Positions 33,660 to 43,249 are shown, counted from the first letter of the stretch. The stretch is DNA of 64,000 nucleotides from Pseudoalteromonas shioyasakiensis (GCF_022398475.1 NZ_JAKEVM010000002.1:62001-126000), one strand, 5' to 3'. A program made the numbers and translations. The notes: a model not told the origin generated them from the sequence alone.

Positions 33660-34979
33660 CTAAAAGTAATAACCTATATTGATATTGAAGCGGGTTTCAG
33701 TCTCGTCGCTGTCGCCAGCAATTGAACCACCAACAAATGGTTGGTTTTTCGCTTGAACAAAATCAAAGTAAGTGAATAAGCCACCTGCGGCAACAGATAC
33801 ACCGGTTACATTCATCCATGTATCTTCGCTGTTATCTGACTTGTCATAAATAATGCCGTAGTCATTATAAAACTGCAGGTTTGTTACCGGACCCCACTCT
33901 ACAGGCAGGCTGTAAGCGATATTAGCATTAGTCATGGTCGCTTCTGCGGCAATACTATCGTAAAACGCATAAGCACCCACGGCCATACGGTCGACGTTGT
34001 CGATATCGTAGTTATACTCACCATGCTGTAGCTGGAAATTCCATGGACCGATAGTACTGTTTAAGTGCACAGCCCAGGCGTAGTAATCGCCGGCTTTATC
34101 TTCACCGTCATGCAAGCCACCCGATAAAGCAGAAACACCTAGCTCAGTGGTGCCGCCGTCATGCTCAAAGTGATAACCATAACGACCAGAGAAGGTGTTG
34201 TACTCACCAATCGCATTGGTTGGTTCGGCATAGATACCTTCATCAGCAGAGCGGAAACCGACAACATCGTATGAATAGCGGTCGCTTCTGTCGCTTACGT
34301 AACCATCAACGCCACCTAGCTCATCATTTTTGAAAAAGCCAAGGTCAATTTGCCAGTTATCAGCAATTTTGCGCTTGAATAACACACCTAAATCATGGTC
34401 ATCTTCAAGACCAATATAGTAAGTAGTGCCAAAGAAGTAGTTGTGTGAGTTATAAGGCCAGTTACCAAAAGGCACTTTGGTAATACCTGCCTGCACTTGC
34501 CAGTCTTCGGCAAAGTCATAGGCTGCATAGGCATACTTAACTGCAGTCATGTAATCGAAAAAACGGATCTCAGCGTTAAGCTGTACATCACCGACATCAC
34601 CTGCAAAATTTAGCCTGAAGATGTCAAAATCGAAGTCACCACCGCGGTTTTTATTACCATCATTATAAGATGTATGGCTGAAGTTGGTACGTACTGCACC
34701 CCCGACCTTAATGCCAGATTCTTTTTTAGGCGCTTCAACAGCTGCTGTTTGCTGCTCAAGTTGCTTTTGCTGTTTTGCTACTTGTGCATCAATCTGCGCT
34801 TGTTTTTCGGCTTGTTGCTGCGATTTTTCTTCGGCAGCATCAAGTTTGCTTTGCAGTTGCTGCATTTGCTGTTTCAGCAATTGCAGCTGCTTTTGAAGGT
34901 CATCAATTTCAGATGCCTGACTAAGACTTGAAGTTGTGCCCAAGGCTATTGCGAGGGCTAACTTTGATAGTTTAAGCAT
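33660..34979 (-). CDS. DcaP-like porin with N-terminal coiled coil
   Basis: A 439-residue outer-membrane porin. After the signal peptide (LALAIALGTTSSLSQA) comes a coiled coil (about 24-85, DDLQKQLQLLKQQMQQLQSKLDAAEEKSQQQ) that may anchor to peptidoglycan or make a trimer. The remainder is a beta barrel starting GIKVGGAVRTNFSHTSYN, with a terminal Phe (NINIGYYF). Substrate unknown; phosphate-, sugar- or anion-selective relatives exist. It is likely monocistronic. Confidence 0.82.
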   Translation of the reverse strand: MLKLSKLALAIALGTTSSLSQASEIDDLQKQLQLLKQQMQQLQSKLDAAEEKSQQQAEKQAQIDAQVAKQQKQLEQQTAAVEAPKKESGIKVGGAVRTNFSHTSYNDGNKNRGGDFDFDIFRLNFAGDVGDVQLNAEIRFFDYMTAVKYAYAAYDFAEDWQVQAGITKVPFGNWPYNSHNYFFGTTYYIGLEDDHDLGVLFKRKIADNWQIDLGFFKNDELGGVDGYVSDRSDRYSYDVVGFRSADEGIYAEPTNAIGEYNTFSGRYGYHFEHDGGTTELGVSALSGGLHDGEDKAGDYYAWAVHLNSTIGPWNFQLQHGEYNYDIDNVDRMAVGAYAFYDSIAAEATMTNANIAYSLPVEWGPVTNLQFYNDYGIIYDKSDNSEDTWMNVTGVSVAAGGLFTYFDFVQAKNQPFVGGSIAGDSDETETRFNINIGYYF

Positions 34980-35084
34980 GAATTTTCGCTAGTGTTGGAA
35001 TGGGTACTACCAAGCATAGTTGATAATCATGCTGAACCCAAGACTAGACACAGAAAATTAATATTAATCAATCAGTTTTAATTT

Positions 35085-35570
35085 TTACTGTGGTTCTAAT
35101 GTCTTGGTGATTGCGCCAACTTCAAGCAGAGGTGAAGCATCAAGCTGATCTGCATCCATCATTGCGGCAATACGTTGCATTGATGAAAGTAGTAAGCTTT
35201 GCTCCCACTCATCGAGTGCTGAGAACTTTTCAATGAAGTGTTCTTGCAGAGGCTGAGGTGCTTGATCTAGTAGCTGTTTACCCGCTTCTGTGAGATGCAA
35301 ACTAACTCGGCGTTTATCTAATTGGCTACGAACACGGGTGATCAGGTTACGGTTTTCTATACGGTCTAAGATATTAGTAACCGTCGCTGGGCTTAGATTA
35401 ACATTTTGTGCAATACGGCTAGCGGTTATGCCATCGGTTTGTGCAACCTCGTTCATAATCAGTAATTGTGGGCCTGTTAAGCCAGAGGTTTTATTGAGCT
35501 GTTTTGAATGAAGGTCGATGGCTCTAATCACTTTGCGCAGCGACACTAGTAGCTCGTCATACTTTTGCAT
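35085..35570 (-). CDS. MarR-family regulator, CosR/EctR-like
   Basis: A 161-residue winged-helix regulator. The opening (YDELLVSLRKVIRAIDLHSKQLNKTSGLTGPQLLIM) and the recognition region (ASRIAQNVNLSPATVTNILDRIENRNLITRVRSQLDKRRVSLHLTE) closely resemble my recollection of the compatible-solute regulators CosR/EctR of marine bacteria. That would imply control of osmolyte genes in response to salinity, but no such genes lie next to it. A general MarR assignment is safe; the CosR assignment is probable. Confidence 0.82.
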   Translation of the reverse strand: MQKYDELLVSLRKVIRAIDLHSKQLNKTSGLTGPQLLIMNEVAQTDGITASRIAQNVNLSPATVTNILDRIENRNLITRVRSQLDKRRVSLHLTEAGKQLLDQAPQPLQEHFIEKFSALDEWEQSLLLSSMQRIAAMMDADQLDASPLLEVGAITKTLEPQ

Positions 35571-35899
35571 GTTTCTGTCTCTTAAATAAGGCGGCGTGGA
35601 GCAACCGCAATCAAAAAATTTTACACATCTAATAAATTGAGTTCAAATAAATAATGACTATATTGCTTATAATTTATGGCCATAAAGGGTGTTTTTGTGC
35701 TTTCAAATTAATTAGAGCAGAAATTAAAAGCTAAAATTTAAAAATTAGATGGAGTAATTGTTGTTAACACTTAAAATGCTACTACGAGGTGACACCATCA
35801 CTTTGTAGTAAAACAATTTATACAAATAACTAAATATTATTTACTAAAAGCCACTGCATTGGGTAAGGTGGATTTTTCTTTCATTAAATGGGACGAATT
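35571..35899. other. Intergenic region with hairpin, no gene
   Basis: About 330 AT-rich bases between the divergent MarR and mutarotase genes. No gene is seen. It contains the 29-base imperfect palindrome at 35781-35809, described separately. Confidence 0.5.
35781..35809. promoter_or_regulatory. Imperfect palindrome before mutarotase gene
   Basis: Twelve-base arms ACTACGAGGTGA and TCACTTTGTAGT around CACCA; the two mismatches would be G-U pairs in RNA, which suggests a transcript hairpin about 90 bases before the mutarotase start, or an operator. Confidence 0.4.
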
Positions 35900-36751
35900 A
35901 TGAAGTTATCGCCATCAGTTACGATTGAGCAAAGTGAAACCGGGCTTGAATTTATTAAAGTTGCTAGTGAGTTTTGTAGCGCAACTATTTTTCTGCAAGG
36001 TGCGCAGATCACTGAGTTCACGCCAACCGATAAAAAGCCACTATTATGGGTCTCAGAATTAGAAGATTACCAAGAAGGCAAAGGTGTGCGAGGCGGTATT
36101 CCGATTTGTTGGCCATGGTTCGGAGTAAGCCAACATGAAGGCTGGCCAGCTCATGGTGTTGCTCGCACAAGTTTATGGCGCGCAGAAGAAGTGAAAGAAC
36201 AAGACGATTCTATTTATATCAGCTTGTCATTGCCGATGGCGCAAGTTGATGAAAAGTATTGGCCTTATAAAACTAAGTTATTGGCTGAGTTTATTTTAAC
36301 CTCTAGCTTAGAGATGCGTTTAACAACCACGAACTTAGATAACCAAACAGTACAGTTTACCCAAGCACTACACACGTACTTCCCAACACCAGCAATTGAA
36401 GAAACAAAAGTAGATGGTCTGCAAGGCGCGAAATACATTGAATTTGCTGAAGGTCCATTTGAGCAAAATGAATTAGTGTCGTTCGCACGTGAAACAGACA
36501 TGGTTTATACCGAAGCAAAAGACACTCAGCGTATCATTACACCTGATGGCATTATTGAAGTAGGTCGCGAAAATTCAACATCGTGTGTTCTTTGGAATCC
36601 ATGGATTGATAAATCAAAACGCCTTTCTAATTTTGCTGATGAAGAATACCACGTAATGCTGTGCTTAGAAGCGGCTAATGTCCTTGATGATAGTGTTGAA
36701 CTTGCACCAGGAGCAAGCCACACACTTGCAACAAAACTACGCTGGGTATAA
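35900..36751 (+). CDS. D-hexose-6-phosphate mutarotase (YeaD-like)
   Basis: A 283-residue cytoplasmic aldose-1-epimerase-fold enzyme that interconverts anomers of hexose 6-phosphates. YeaD-family features are present: RGGIPICWPWFG, the catalytic His in WPAHGVART, LHTYFPT and the catalytic Glu in LCLEAANV, at family length. The second of two closely spaced ATGs (35888, 35900) is used since GGACGA precedes it. Not obviously linked to its neighbours. Confidence 0.88.
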   Translation: MKLSPSVTIEQSETGLEFIKVASEFCSATIFLQGAQITEFTPTDKKPLLWVSELEDYQEGKGVRGGIPICWPWFGVSQHEGWPAHGVARTSLWRAEEVKEQDDSIYISLSLPMAQVDEKYWPYKTKLLAEFILTSSLEMRLTTTNLDNQTVQFTQALHTYFPTPAIEETKVDGLQGAKYIEFAEGPFEQNELVSFARETDMVYTEAKDTQRIITPDGIIEVGRENSTSCVLWNPWIDKSKRLSNFADEEYHVMLCLEAANVLDDSVELAPGASHTLATKLRWV

Positions 36752-36819
36752 TTTATAACATATAACAACTCAGTGTTAGCACGTAAGGCCAGCACAGCTG
36801 GCCTTTACAAGGAATTACC

Positions 36820-37353
36820 GTGTTTAGTAATCAACAAATAGAAACCCTTCCAAAGCATCAAACGATTCAATTCCAACCACTTGCTGATAATGCGATATGG
36901 CATGTACAACTAAATTGGTTGTTGTTTTATGTGCCTCTGATGGCTGTGATCATTGCGGTACGGCACTTTAATCCTGCCGTTAGCGAAGCTATTGCTACAC
37001 CTTGGCTTTTGGTTTTGCCATTGTTGGTAATACTGTCGATGGTTTACAACCTTTACAGCGTTCGCGCTAAAGGGGTGGCAGTAAGAGAGCATGATATTGC
37101 CTTTAAGCGAGGTTTAATTTGGCAACAAATCACTTTATTGCCTATTTCTCGCGTGCAACACACCGAAATTCATCGCGGCCCAATTGAGCGAAAGTTAGGA
37201 CTCGCAACACTCAGGCTTTACAGTGCGGGTGGCATGAGTGCTGATTTACATATCAGTGGGTTAACTGACGAACAATGCAATGATGTTCGCCAGTTCGTGC
37301 AAAGTTATGGTGATAATGCAGCAACTCAAGAAAATGAGCTTGCCGATGAGTGA
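36820..37353 (+). CDS. PH domain protein, YdbS-like
   Basis: A 177-residue membrane protein with a GTG start and a well-placed AAGGA. Two hydrophobic helices (WLLFYVPLMAVIIAV and TPWLLVLPLLVILSMVYNL) are followed by a bacterial PH (DUF304/bPH2) domain: AKGVAVREHDIAFKRGLIWQQITLLPISRVQHTEIHRGPIERKLGLATLRLYSAGG. It overlaps the next gene by eight bases. The ydbS-ydbT pair is widespread but its function is not established; a membrane-stress role has been suggested. Confidence 0.85.
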   Translation: MFSNQQIETLPKHQTIQFQPLADNAIWHVQLNWLLFYVPLMAVIIAVRHFNPAVSEAIATPWLLVLPLLVILSMVYNLYSVRAKGVAVREHDIAFKRGLIWQQITLLPISRVQHTEIHRGPIERKLGLATLRLYSAGGMSADLHISGLTDEQCNDVRQFVQSYGDNAATQENELADE

Positions 37354-38878
37354 TCAACAATGGCAACGCGTGTCGCCATGGGCGCTACTGTATTTTATTG
37401 TTCACTTTGCACTGCGCTTCATAAAAGATGGGCTACTTAATTTACTGCCAATTTTGGTGTTATTTGTTACGCAAGTTGAGCAAAAGCTGTTTTGGGGGCA
37501 AATAGCTGTTGCCGTAGCCTCTTTAGTTTTAGTGCTGTATGCCTTTGCTTATTATCGTAATTTTAAATACCGCATAACAGATGGTCATGAAATACTGCTC
37601 AATAAAGGGGTATTTAAAAAAGAGCGGCTAACCCTAAAATTTGCTCGAGTACAGAACGTAAACATTGCCGAGCCTTTTTATTTTCAGCCAGTTAATTTAG
37701 TTAATTGTATTTTCGATGCCGCCGGTAGTAGTGCTCAAGAAGCTGTTATCCCGGGAGTTAAGCTTAGCTATGCCGAGCAAGTTCGTGAACAAGTTATGGA
37801 ATTTAAGGCTCAGTTACAACAGCAAGAGCAGCTACCTGTTGAGCAGAGCGAAGCAACAGATAAACCGAAAACCTTAACGATCAGCAATGCTGAAATTGCT
37901 AAGTTTGGTTTGATGTCGAACATGGCAATTTTAGCATTGGCTGCGCTTGCCCCATTTATGAATGTGATTTTTGAGTACCTCGAAAAAACTATCATAAACC
38001 GCCTAGAGGCCATACTGAATGAGCAAGCTGCTTTTGTTGGCAGCGCAGCTGCAATCGCTGTGTTAATTATGGTTGTTGCCATTGTTTTATGTGCCATTTT
38101 ACTTTCTGTTGTCATGGCCTTAGTGCGCTTTTTTAACTTTCAGCTGTATTTTCAGGACGATAAGTTTAAGCGTGTGGCAGGTTTATTTGAGCGGCAGCAA
38201 CTCTCGATCAGCGTGTCGAAAATTCAAAGTGTGCAAATCAAACAAAATATTATTGCTAGGTTCCTTAATCGCTATACCTTAATTTGCCCACAAGTGAGTA
38301 GTGGTGGGATGGCAGCTGGAGTTGCGGCACATAAAAATAAACAAACGCTAGTGATGCCAGTAATCACCAAAGAGCAAGTGCAAGCCGTGTGTGGCTGGTT
38401 ATTTCCATGGTTTGTTGATTTAACAGAGCTTAACTTTATTAAGCCTGAGCGAGCTTTACTTTATAAAAATACGTTTTTATATGTGATCCTGCCAACTGTA
38501 TTTTCTGCTTTAATTTTCAACGCCTTATTTGATGCTGCTACGATGCTGTGGAGCATTGTCGTGGGCTTAGTTTTGATGACCGGTGTGTTTTTGAATTATC
38601 AAAAAACGGGTTTGGCTATGTATCAACATGACGGCCGTTTTTTTGCCGTATTTAAAACCGGCATGCTGGGTGTGCAGTATCGTGTTTTTGAAATCTATAA
38701 AGCGCAAAGCGTCACCACAATAAGCACTTATTTAATGCGCCGATCACAGCTTAAAAGCTTGTATATACAACTAGCTTCTGGTTCAGTATCAATGCCTTAC
38801 TTAAAAGCAGAGCTGGCTGAGCAGTTTGCTGATTTCGCCCTATATGAAATAGAAGGCGTTGAGCGGAATTGGTTTTAA
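37346..38878 (+). CDS. PH domain protein, YdbT-like
   Basis: A 510-residue membrane protein. The ATG at 37346 overlaps the stop of the YdbS-like gene. It has several hydrophobic helices and three PH/DUF304 repeats: ILLNKGVFKKERLTLKFARVQNVNIAEPF, RVAGLFERQQLSISVSKIQSVQIKQNIIARFL and AVFKTGMLGVQYRVFEIYKAQSVTTISTYLMRRSQLKSLYIQLASG. It forms a translationally coupled pair with the preceding gene. Function unknown; the usual YdbT length is about 490-500. Confidence 0.85.
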   Translation: MSDQQWQRVSPWALLYFIVHFALRFIKDGLLNLLPILVLFVTQVEQKLFWGQIAVAVASLVLVLYAFAYYRNFKYRITDGHEILLNKGVFKKERLTLKFARVQNVNIAEPFYFQPVNLVNCIFDAAGSSAQEAVIPGVKLSYAEQVREQVMEFKAQLQQQEQLPVEQSEATDKPKTLTISNAEIAKFGLMSNMAILALAALAPFMNVIFEYLEKTIINRLEAILNEQAAFVGSAAAIAVLIMVVAIVLCAILLSVVMALVRFFNFQLYFQDDKFKRVAGLFERQQLSISVSKIQSVQIKQNIIARFLNRYTLICPQVSSGGMAAGVAAHKNKQTLVMPVITKEQVQAVCGWLFPWFVDLTELNFIKPERALLYKNTFLYVILPTVFSALIFNALFDAATMLWSIVVGLVLMTGVFLNYQKTGLAMYQHDGRFFAVFKTGMLGVQYRVFEIYKAQSVTTISTYLMRRSQLKSLYIQLASGSVSMPYLKAELAEQFADFALYEIEGVERNWF

Positions 38879-38880
38879 AT

Positions 38881-38928
38881 GAAAATAATTCTCAATATCA
38901 TTGACTCATTTTAATATCGAGGTATACT
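38881..38928 (+). promoter_or_regulatory. Fur-like box and sigma-70 promoter
   Basis: GAAAATAATTCTCAATATCA (38881-38900) resembles the Fur-like element of the two small-RNA promoters at 58.6 and 58.9 kb. It is followed directly by TTGACT (38901-38906), 16 bases and TATACT (38923-38928), a good sigma-70 promoter for the small membrane protein gene. Confidence 0.65.
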
Positions 38929-38957
38929 AGCGCAACGTCAATAATCACGGGTGCGCA

Positions 38958-39200
38958 ATGATTTATTTACTACCTATTTTAGCTATTTCAGGTGTTGTTG
39001 CCTTACTTTGTTATGCACGTTCGCAGCAGGAGTGTAAGGGCTTATGTGTGAGTGTTGCCGTTACAGCAATTGCTTTACTCGTAACCGCAGCTTTAGTCAT
39101 TGCGGGGCTCGGTGCATTAAGAAGTAGCCTGATGTTTGCCGTGACTATTTTTATTATTTATCAATTACTCGGTTTAGTACGGCCGCTAAAAATCGAGTAA
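38958..39200 (+). CDS. Small membrane protein, probably iron-regulated
   Basis: An 80-residue protein made of three hydrophobic helices (YLLPILAISGVVALLCYA, VSVAVTAIALLVTAALVIAGLGAL, LMFAVTIFIIYQLLGL) with a short Cys-containing loop (RSQQECKGLCVS). Such three-helix iron-responsive proteins with CXXXC loops occur in marine gammaproteobacteria, but the function is unknown. The upstream Fur-like box and promoter imply expression under iron limitation. Confidence 0.7.
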   Translation: MIYLLPILAISGVVALLCYARSQQECKGLCVSVAVTAIALLVTAALVIAGLGALRSSLMFAVTIFIIYQLLGLVRPLKIE

Positions 39201-39285
39201 TTTCTTACACTTTTTAACTTCAGCCTTTTAAAAAAGCATCGCATACTAGTCCTTAAATTAAGCAACTTGCTAATCAAGGATTGTG

Positions 39286-42108
39286 ATGAAAAAAGCTCTG
39301 TTAACTGTGGCATTACTTGCTGCTAGCCACGCTTCAAGCCAAGAGACTTGGCAAACTATTCATACCGAGCACTTTAATGTGCACTTTAGTACTGAGAATC
39401 AGCAATGGGCCCGTTCAGCGGCAACAGAGCTTGAAATTGTTCGCGATAAGGTACTAAAACAGCAAAACCGTGCTCTTGATGAAGTGGTCGATGTTCTGGT
39501 TTTTGACCCATTTAACGCCTCCAATGGCTTTGCTTTGCCGGTGACTAACAAGCCTTTAATGGCTTTGTTTACTACGCCTCCACAATCCGATACGGTGATT
39601 TCTAACACCGATGGCTGGCAGCAGTTATTGATTTTGCACGAATATATTCATTTGGTGCACCTTGCTCAGCCTACTCGAAGTGACGTGCGCCAAGCTATTC
39701 GTAATAGTTGGGATATTTACGACTTAGTTGAAGGCGAAATGCCGCGCTGGGCTGCCGAAGGGTATGCAACGCTGCTGGAGTCGAAAATGACAGGGCGGGG
39801 TCGTTTATATGACAACCTTTCAGAGGCAATACTGGTTGAATTTGCACAGCAAGGTGCATTGCCACGATATAGCCAATTAAGTAGTACCGAAGGGGGCTAT
39901 TTAGCTGGCTCAATGGCATATTTAATGGGTTCTCGCTTTCTTGCTTGGCTTGAAGAAAACTATTCAGCGCAAACTCTTGATGCAGTTTGGACTCGCATGC
40001 AAGCGGTTAAAGCACGTGATTTTAATGAGGCTTTTAGCGGCGTTTTTGGCGACTCACCTGATCGCCTCTACCGCCGTTTTATTGCAGAATATACTTATAA
40101 AGCAATGGCTAAAGAAGTAAGTGAGCAAGCACTTACAAGTAAGCTATGGTTGGAGCTTGATTTATACGCCTCGAACCCTGTTTTAAGTTTAGATAACAGT
40201 AAGCTTGCCATTGTTGAGCGCAACAAAGATGACGAAACCCGTTTAGTCATTTATAGCACTGATGACAATCAACAGGCTGCTGATGATTTTGCAAAACAGC
40301 AACAAGCGTTACTCGATGATGACCCTGCTGATATTGCTGATAAAGCCCCCAGTGTTTTTAAACGTAAGCAAAAACATGTGCTTCACCAAATTAATCGGCA
40401 GGGTATAAAAAACCCGCAGTGGTTAGACGAAAATACATTGTTTTTTACCGCCACAACAACTGTTGCTAAAGGCTCAATTCAAGGTATTTCCGATCTATAC
40501 CGCTATGATATTGATACAGGTAAAGTAACTGCATTAAGCCATCATGCAGGGCTGCGCCGCTTTAGTATCAGTGATAACGGGCAAACGGTTTATGCTGAGC
40601 AAACGAAGCATGGTTTCTCGGAGCTAGTGCGCCTTGACCTCAATACTGGTGTCGCTACGGCTTTATTTGAGAAAAGCCTAGAAACGGTTTATGACTATCC
40701 ATTACTAAGCCCTAATAAAACACAACTTGCCTATTTAAAAGCGACATTGAATGCTAATTGGCAGTTGTATATACAAGATTTAGGTTCCCAAAAATCACTT
40801 ACTGTGCCAATGCCAGAGGGCTATCAGTATGTGTCACAACCTAATTGGCGAGCCGATGGCAAAGGGCTTTATTTTGTCGCTGGTAAAAATAAAGCTCTCG
40901 ATTTATATCATTATGATATACAAAGCAATTCACTACGCCAATTAACGCAAGGCCAAGAAGCTGTTGCACACCCAATGGCAATGAATAACGGTGAACTTTT
41001 GTATTTATCGATCACTGCTGAAGGGCCGAATATCAAGCATTTTGCTGAGCAACCACAAGGATTAAAGATTGTTGAATTTGCTAAAAGTGCAGCGCCACCA
41101 CGAGGGCAAGTAACGAGCGAAGTATTACCTGAGGCTAAAATCTACCCGCAAAGCCCAACTGAGCCAGCCGATTATGATATTTGGCAGCAAAAACCCACCT
41201 TTTCATTGGCATCTCAGTATTACTCGGCATCATCTTCGCTGCTTACCCTTGGGGTCAAAAGTAACGACTTTTTAAAGCAGCTTGATTTACAAGCAGGCTA
41301 CAGTGCTGATTTACATGACAAAGCATTAGAAGGGGTGTTTGCGGCCGCTAAGTACTCAGCGTTTGATTTAAAATTTAAAGCACTGTTATTTGATTACGAC
41401 CTTGAATCAGCAAAACAGTACCATTCACAAATACCGGTGAATATAAGTAACACTGGGGCGCATTTAGCCATGAGCTATCCGTTGCAGTTTCAGCAGCTCA
41501 GTATTACACCGAGTTTGAGCTATAACTACAGTGATTTTAGTAACGGGGATGATCAATGGTTAACCCTTGGACTTGAACAAAAATGGCAACATGATAGACA
41601 GCGATATGGTTTTGCTCAGTCTGTGAGTGCTCAGTGGTTATCCGGTGATGCTAACTCGAATAATTGGCAAGGCTATAACCTTGCCACCGTATTGAGCGGT
41701 TATGCTTTTGATATTCCTGTTTATGTTAATTTTACACAGCAATATCGCGATGACAGTATTCTTGCTCTTGGCGGTTATGAGTCAAACTTAATTAATAATG
41801 ACACGCAAAGCGGCTTTGTTGTCGCTCCTGAGTTGCCGTTTATTAGTCAATCAGGTAGCCGCTATAAAGGTTATGGCGGGGGCATTAGTTACAAAGATTC
41901 ATTACCTTGGCTTTATTACCAACAGCATCAAGTTGATAACCGAGTCTATGCACAAAGTTACGGGCTAAAATGGCGAGGAGACTTTAGCTTTGGTATGGGG
42001 CCCGCTGGTTTAAATGATGTAAACCTTGATTTTGGCGTCGCCCGGGTAGAAGGCGACGACTTTGAAAATGATTTACGGGCTTGGCTAAGCTTCTATTACT
42101 CGTTATAG
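39286..42108 (+). CDS. Metallopeptidase-propeller-barrel surface protein
   Basis: A 940-residue exported protein in three parts. After a signal peptide (LLTVALLAASHASSQ) comes a gluzincin-type peptidase domain: zinc ligands His118 and His122 with Glu119 in HEYIH, and a third ligand near Glu158 in RWAAEGYATLLES. Residues about 290-620 are PD40/TolB-like propeller repeats (NPQWLDENTLFFTATT, YPLLSPNKTQLAYL, QPNWRADGKGLYFVAG). From about 640 the sequence alternates as a beta barrel, ending SFYYSL. It would be a surface protease anchored by its own barrel. Substrate unknown. Confidence 0.78.
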   Translation: MKKALLTVALLAASHASSQETWQTIHTEHFNVHFSTENQQWARSAATELEIVRDKVLKQQNRALDEVVDVLVFDPFNASNGFALPVTNKPLMALFTTPPQSDTVISNTDGWQQLLILHEYIHLVHLAQPTRSDVRQAIRNSWDIYDLVEGEMPRWAAEGYATLLESKMTGRGRLYDNLSEAILVEFAQQGALPRYSQLSSTEGGYLAGSMAYLMGSRFLAWLEENYSAQTLDAVWTRMQAVKARDFNEAFSGVFGDSPDRLYRRFIAEYTYKAMAKEVSEQALTSKLWLELDLYASNPVLSLDNSKLAIVERNKDDETRLVIYSTDDNQQAADDFAKQQQALLDDDPADIADKAPSVFKRKQKHVLHQINRQGIKNPQWLDENTLFFTATTTVAKGSIQGISDLYRYDIDTGKVTALSHHAGLRRFSISDNGQTVYAEQTKHGFSELVRLDLNTGVATALFEKSLETVYDYPLLSPNKTQLAYLKATLNANWQLYIQDLGSQKSLTVPMPEGYQYVSQPNWRADGKGLYFVAGKNKALDLYHYDIQSNSLRQLTQGQEAVAHPMAMNNGELLYLSITAEGPNIKHFAEQPQGLKIVEFAKSAAPPRGQVTSEVLPEAKIYPQSPTEPADYDIWQQKPTFSLASQYYSASSSLLTLGVKSNDFLKQLDLQAGYSADLHDKALEGVFAAAKYSAFDLKFKALLFDYDLESAKQYHSQIPVNISNTGAHLAMSYPLQFQQLSITPSLSYNYSDFSNGDDQWLTLGLEQKWQHDRQRYGFAQSVSAQWLSGDANSNNWQGYNLATVLSGYAFDIPVYVNFTQQYRDDSILALGGYESNLINNDTQSGFVVAPELPFISQSGSRYKGYGGGISYKDSLPWLYYQQHQVDNRVYAQSYGLKWRGDFSFGMGPAGLNDVNLDFGVARVEGDDFENDLRAWLSFYYSL

Positions 42109-42109
42109 C

Positions 42110-43249
42110 CTAGTGTTGGTCTTTTAAGGCGAAAAGCTTGGCGTGATATAGCGCCAGTTTTTCGTCTTTATTCTCTATCTCAATGGCTTTTTCTAACCAT
42201 TCCTTACTACTTTGTTCATTACCTTGCTGAAAACTAATAATCGCTAATTCTATATAGGGTTCAGATAAATAAGGGGCTAATGCAATAGCGTCTTCGAGTT
42301 GTTGTTTTGCCTTAAAAAGCTTGCCATTGTTACGGGCGTTAATTGCCGTTGCCAGTAACTCGAATGGATCCTGCTCTAGCATCGCTAACTGTGAATTGAG
42401 CTGCTCAGCCAAAACTTGATCATTAAGTTGCTCGGCCAGCACTGCGTAATTATGTAGTAAATTTGTATCGCTAAAGCCATGCTGCATTGCTGTTTGATAA
42501 ATATGTTTTGCTCCAGCTAAATCACCCGCTTGGCGATGTAAAACGGCAGCTAGATTATAAAGTGCTGCTGCATTTGGGGTGTATTCATTGGCTTTTAATA
42601 TATAACTATAGCTTAAGTCGAATTGTTTCAAGGCCAGTGCTTTTGCAGCCAAGTTACTGTAATAACGGCTAATTAAATCTTTTAATTCAGCGCGGCCAGA
42701 GTAAAAACTACCACGAGCAGGGAAGTAATCGATGACTGTGCCTGGTGGCACCAAGTAATTATCGTCCTCATTTAAAGGGGCGTAGACTTTGGTGCGAAAA
42801 TGGCCCGATACATACACGATGTTATTTTGTTTACTATAAACAGGCTCACTGGAGACCGCTTGAAAGCCTGTTTGAAGTCCTGCTAGTTGAGCATAAGCAT
42901 GGGTTAAAATTGCTAAGCTAATACAGTTACCTTGATGACCTTGAAGAGTCTGCTGGGCATTGAGTGTGGCGCTAAAGTAATTAAAATTGGTGAGCTTATT
43001 TTCTAAATAGTGATATAGGATTTGGTCATCCCTTAAATCACCACCTTGACGTTTGGTAAAATAATTAAGAAAACGTTTCTGCTCATCTGCAGGGAGCGTA
43101 AAAAGCTCAGGGTCGCTAAGTTCAACGTGTTTAAAATGCGCAGTATTGAGTAAACTGGCCACACTCGGTGGTGGCGTTGGTTGTTGTTTTGTACTCTTGC
43201 ATCCAAATAAAAAAGTACTTAAAACAAGCGCATATAAAATTGACTTCAT
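42110..43249 (-). CDS. Transglutaminase-like TPR lipoprotein
   Basis: A 379-residue lipoprotein (lipobox LFGC at about residue 17). Residues about 90-180 show a transglutaminase-like core with the Cys in GHQGNCISLAILTHAYAQLAGL, a later His (YVSGHFRTKVY) and Asp (IDYFPARG). Residues about 200-379 are tetratricopeptide repeats (ALYNLAAVLHRQAGDLAGAKHIYQTA, PYIELAIISFQQGNEQSSKEWLEKAI). Its function is unknown; similar proteins often accompany surface proteases. It is convergent with the peptidase gene, separated by a single base. Confidence 0.75.
   Translation of the reverse strand: MKSILYALVLSTFLFGCKSTKQQPTPPPSVASLLNTAHFKHVELSDPELFTLPADEQKRFLNYFTKRQGGDLRDDQILYHYLENKLTNFNYFSATLNAQQTLQGHQGNCISLAILTHAYAQLAGLQTGFQAVSSEPVYSKQNNIVYVSGHFRTKVYAPLNEDDNYLVPPGTVIDYFPARGSFYSGRAELKDLISRYYSNLAAKALALKQFDLSYSYILKANEYTPNAAALYNLAAVLHRQAGDLAGAKHIYQTAMQHGFSDTNLLHNYAVLAEQLNDQVLAEQLNSQLAMLEQDPFELLATAINARNNGKLFKAKQQLEDAIALAPYLSEPYIELAIISFQQGNEQSSKEWLEKAIEIENKDEKLALYHAKLFALKDQH

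Noticed and set aside
34674-34931. Leu- and Cys-rich frames opposite the porin coiled coil
   Set aside because: They are antisense shadows of the Gln/Lys-rich repeat of the coiled coil; composition artefact.
42485-42675. Short plus-strand frame opposite the TPR lipoprotein
   Set aside because: Antisense to a clear coding region with TPR motifs; no supporting signals.
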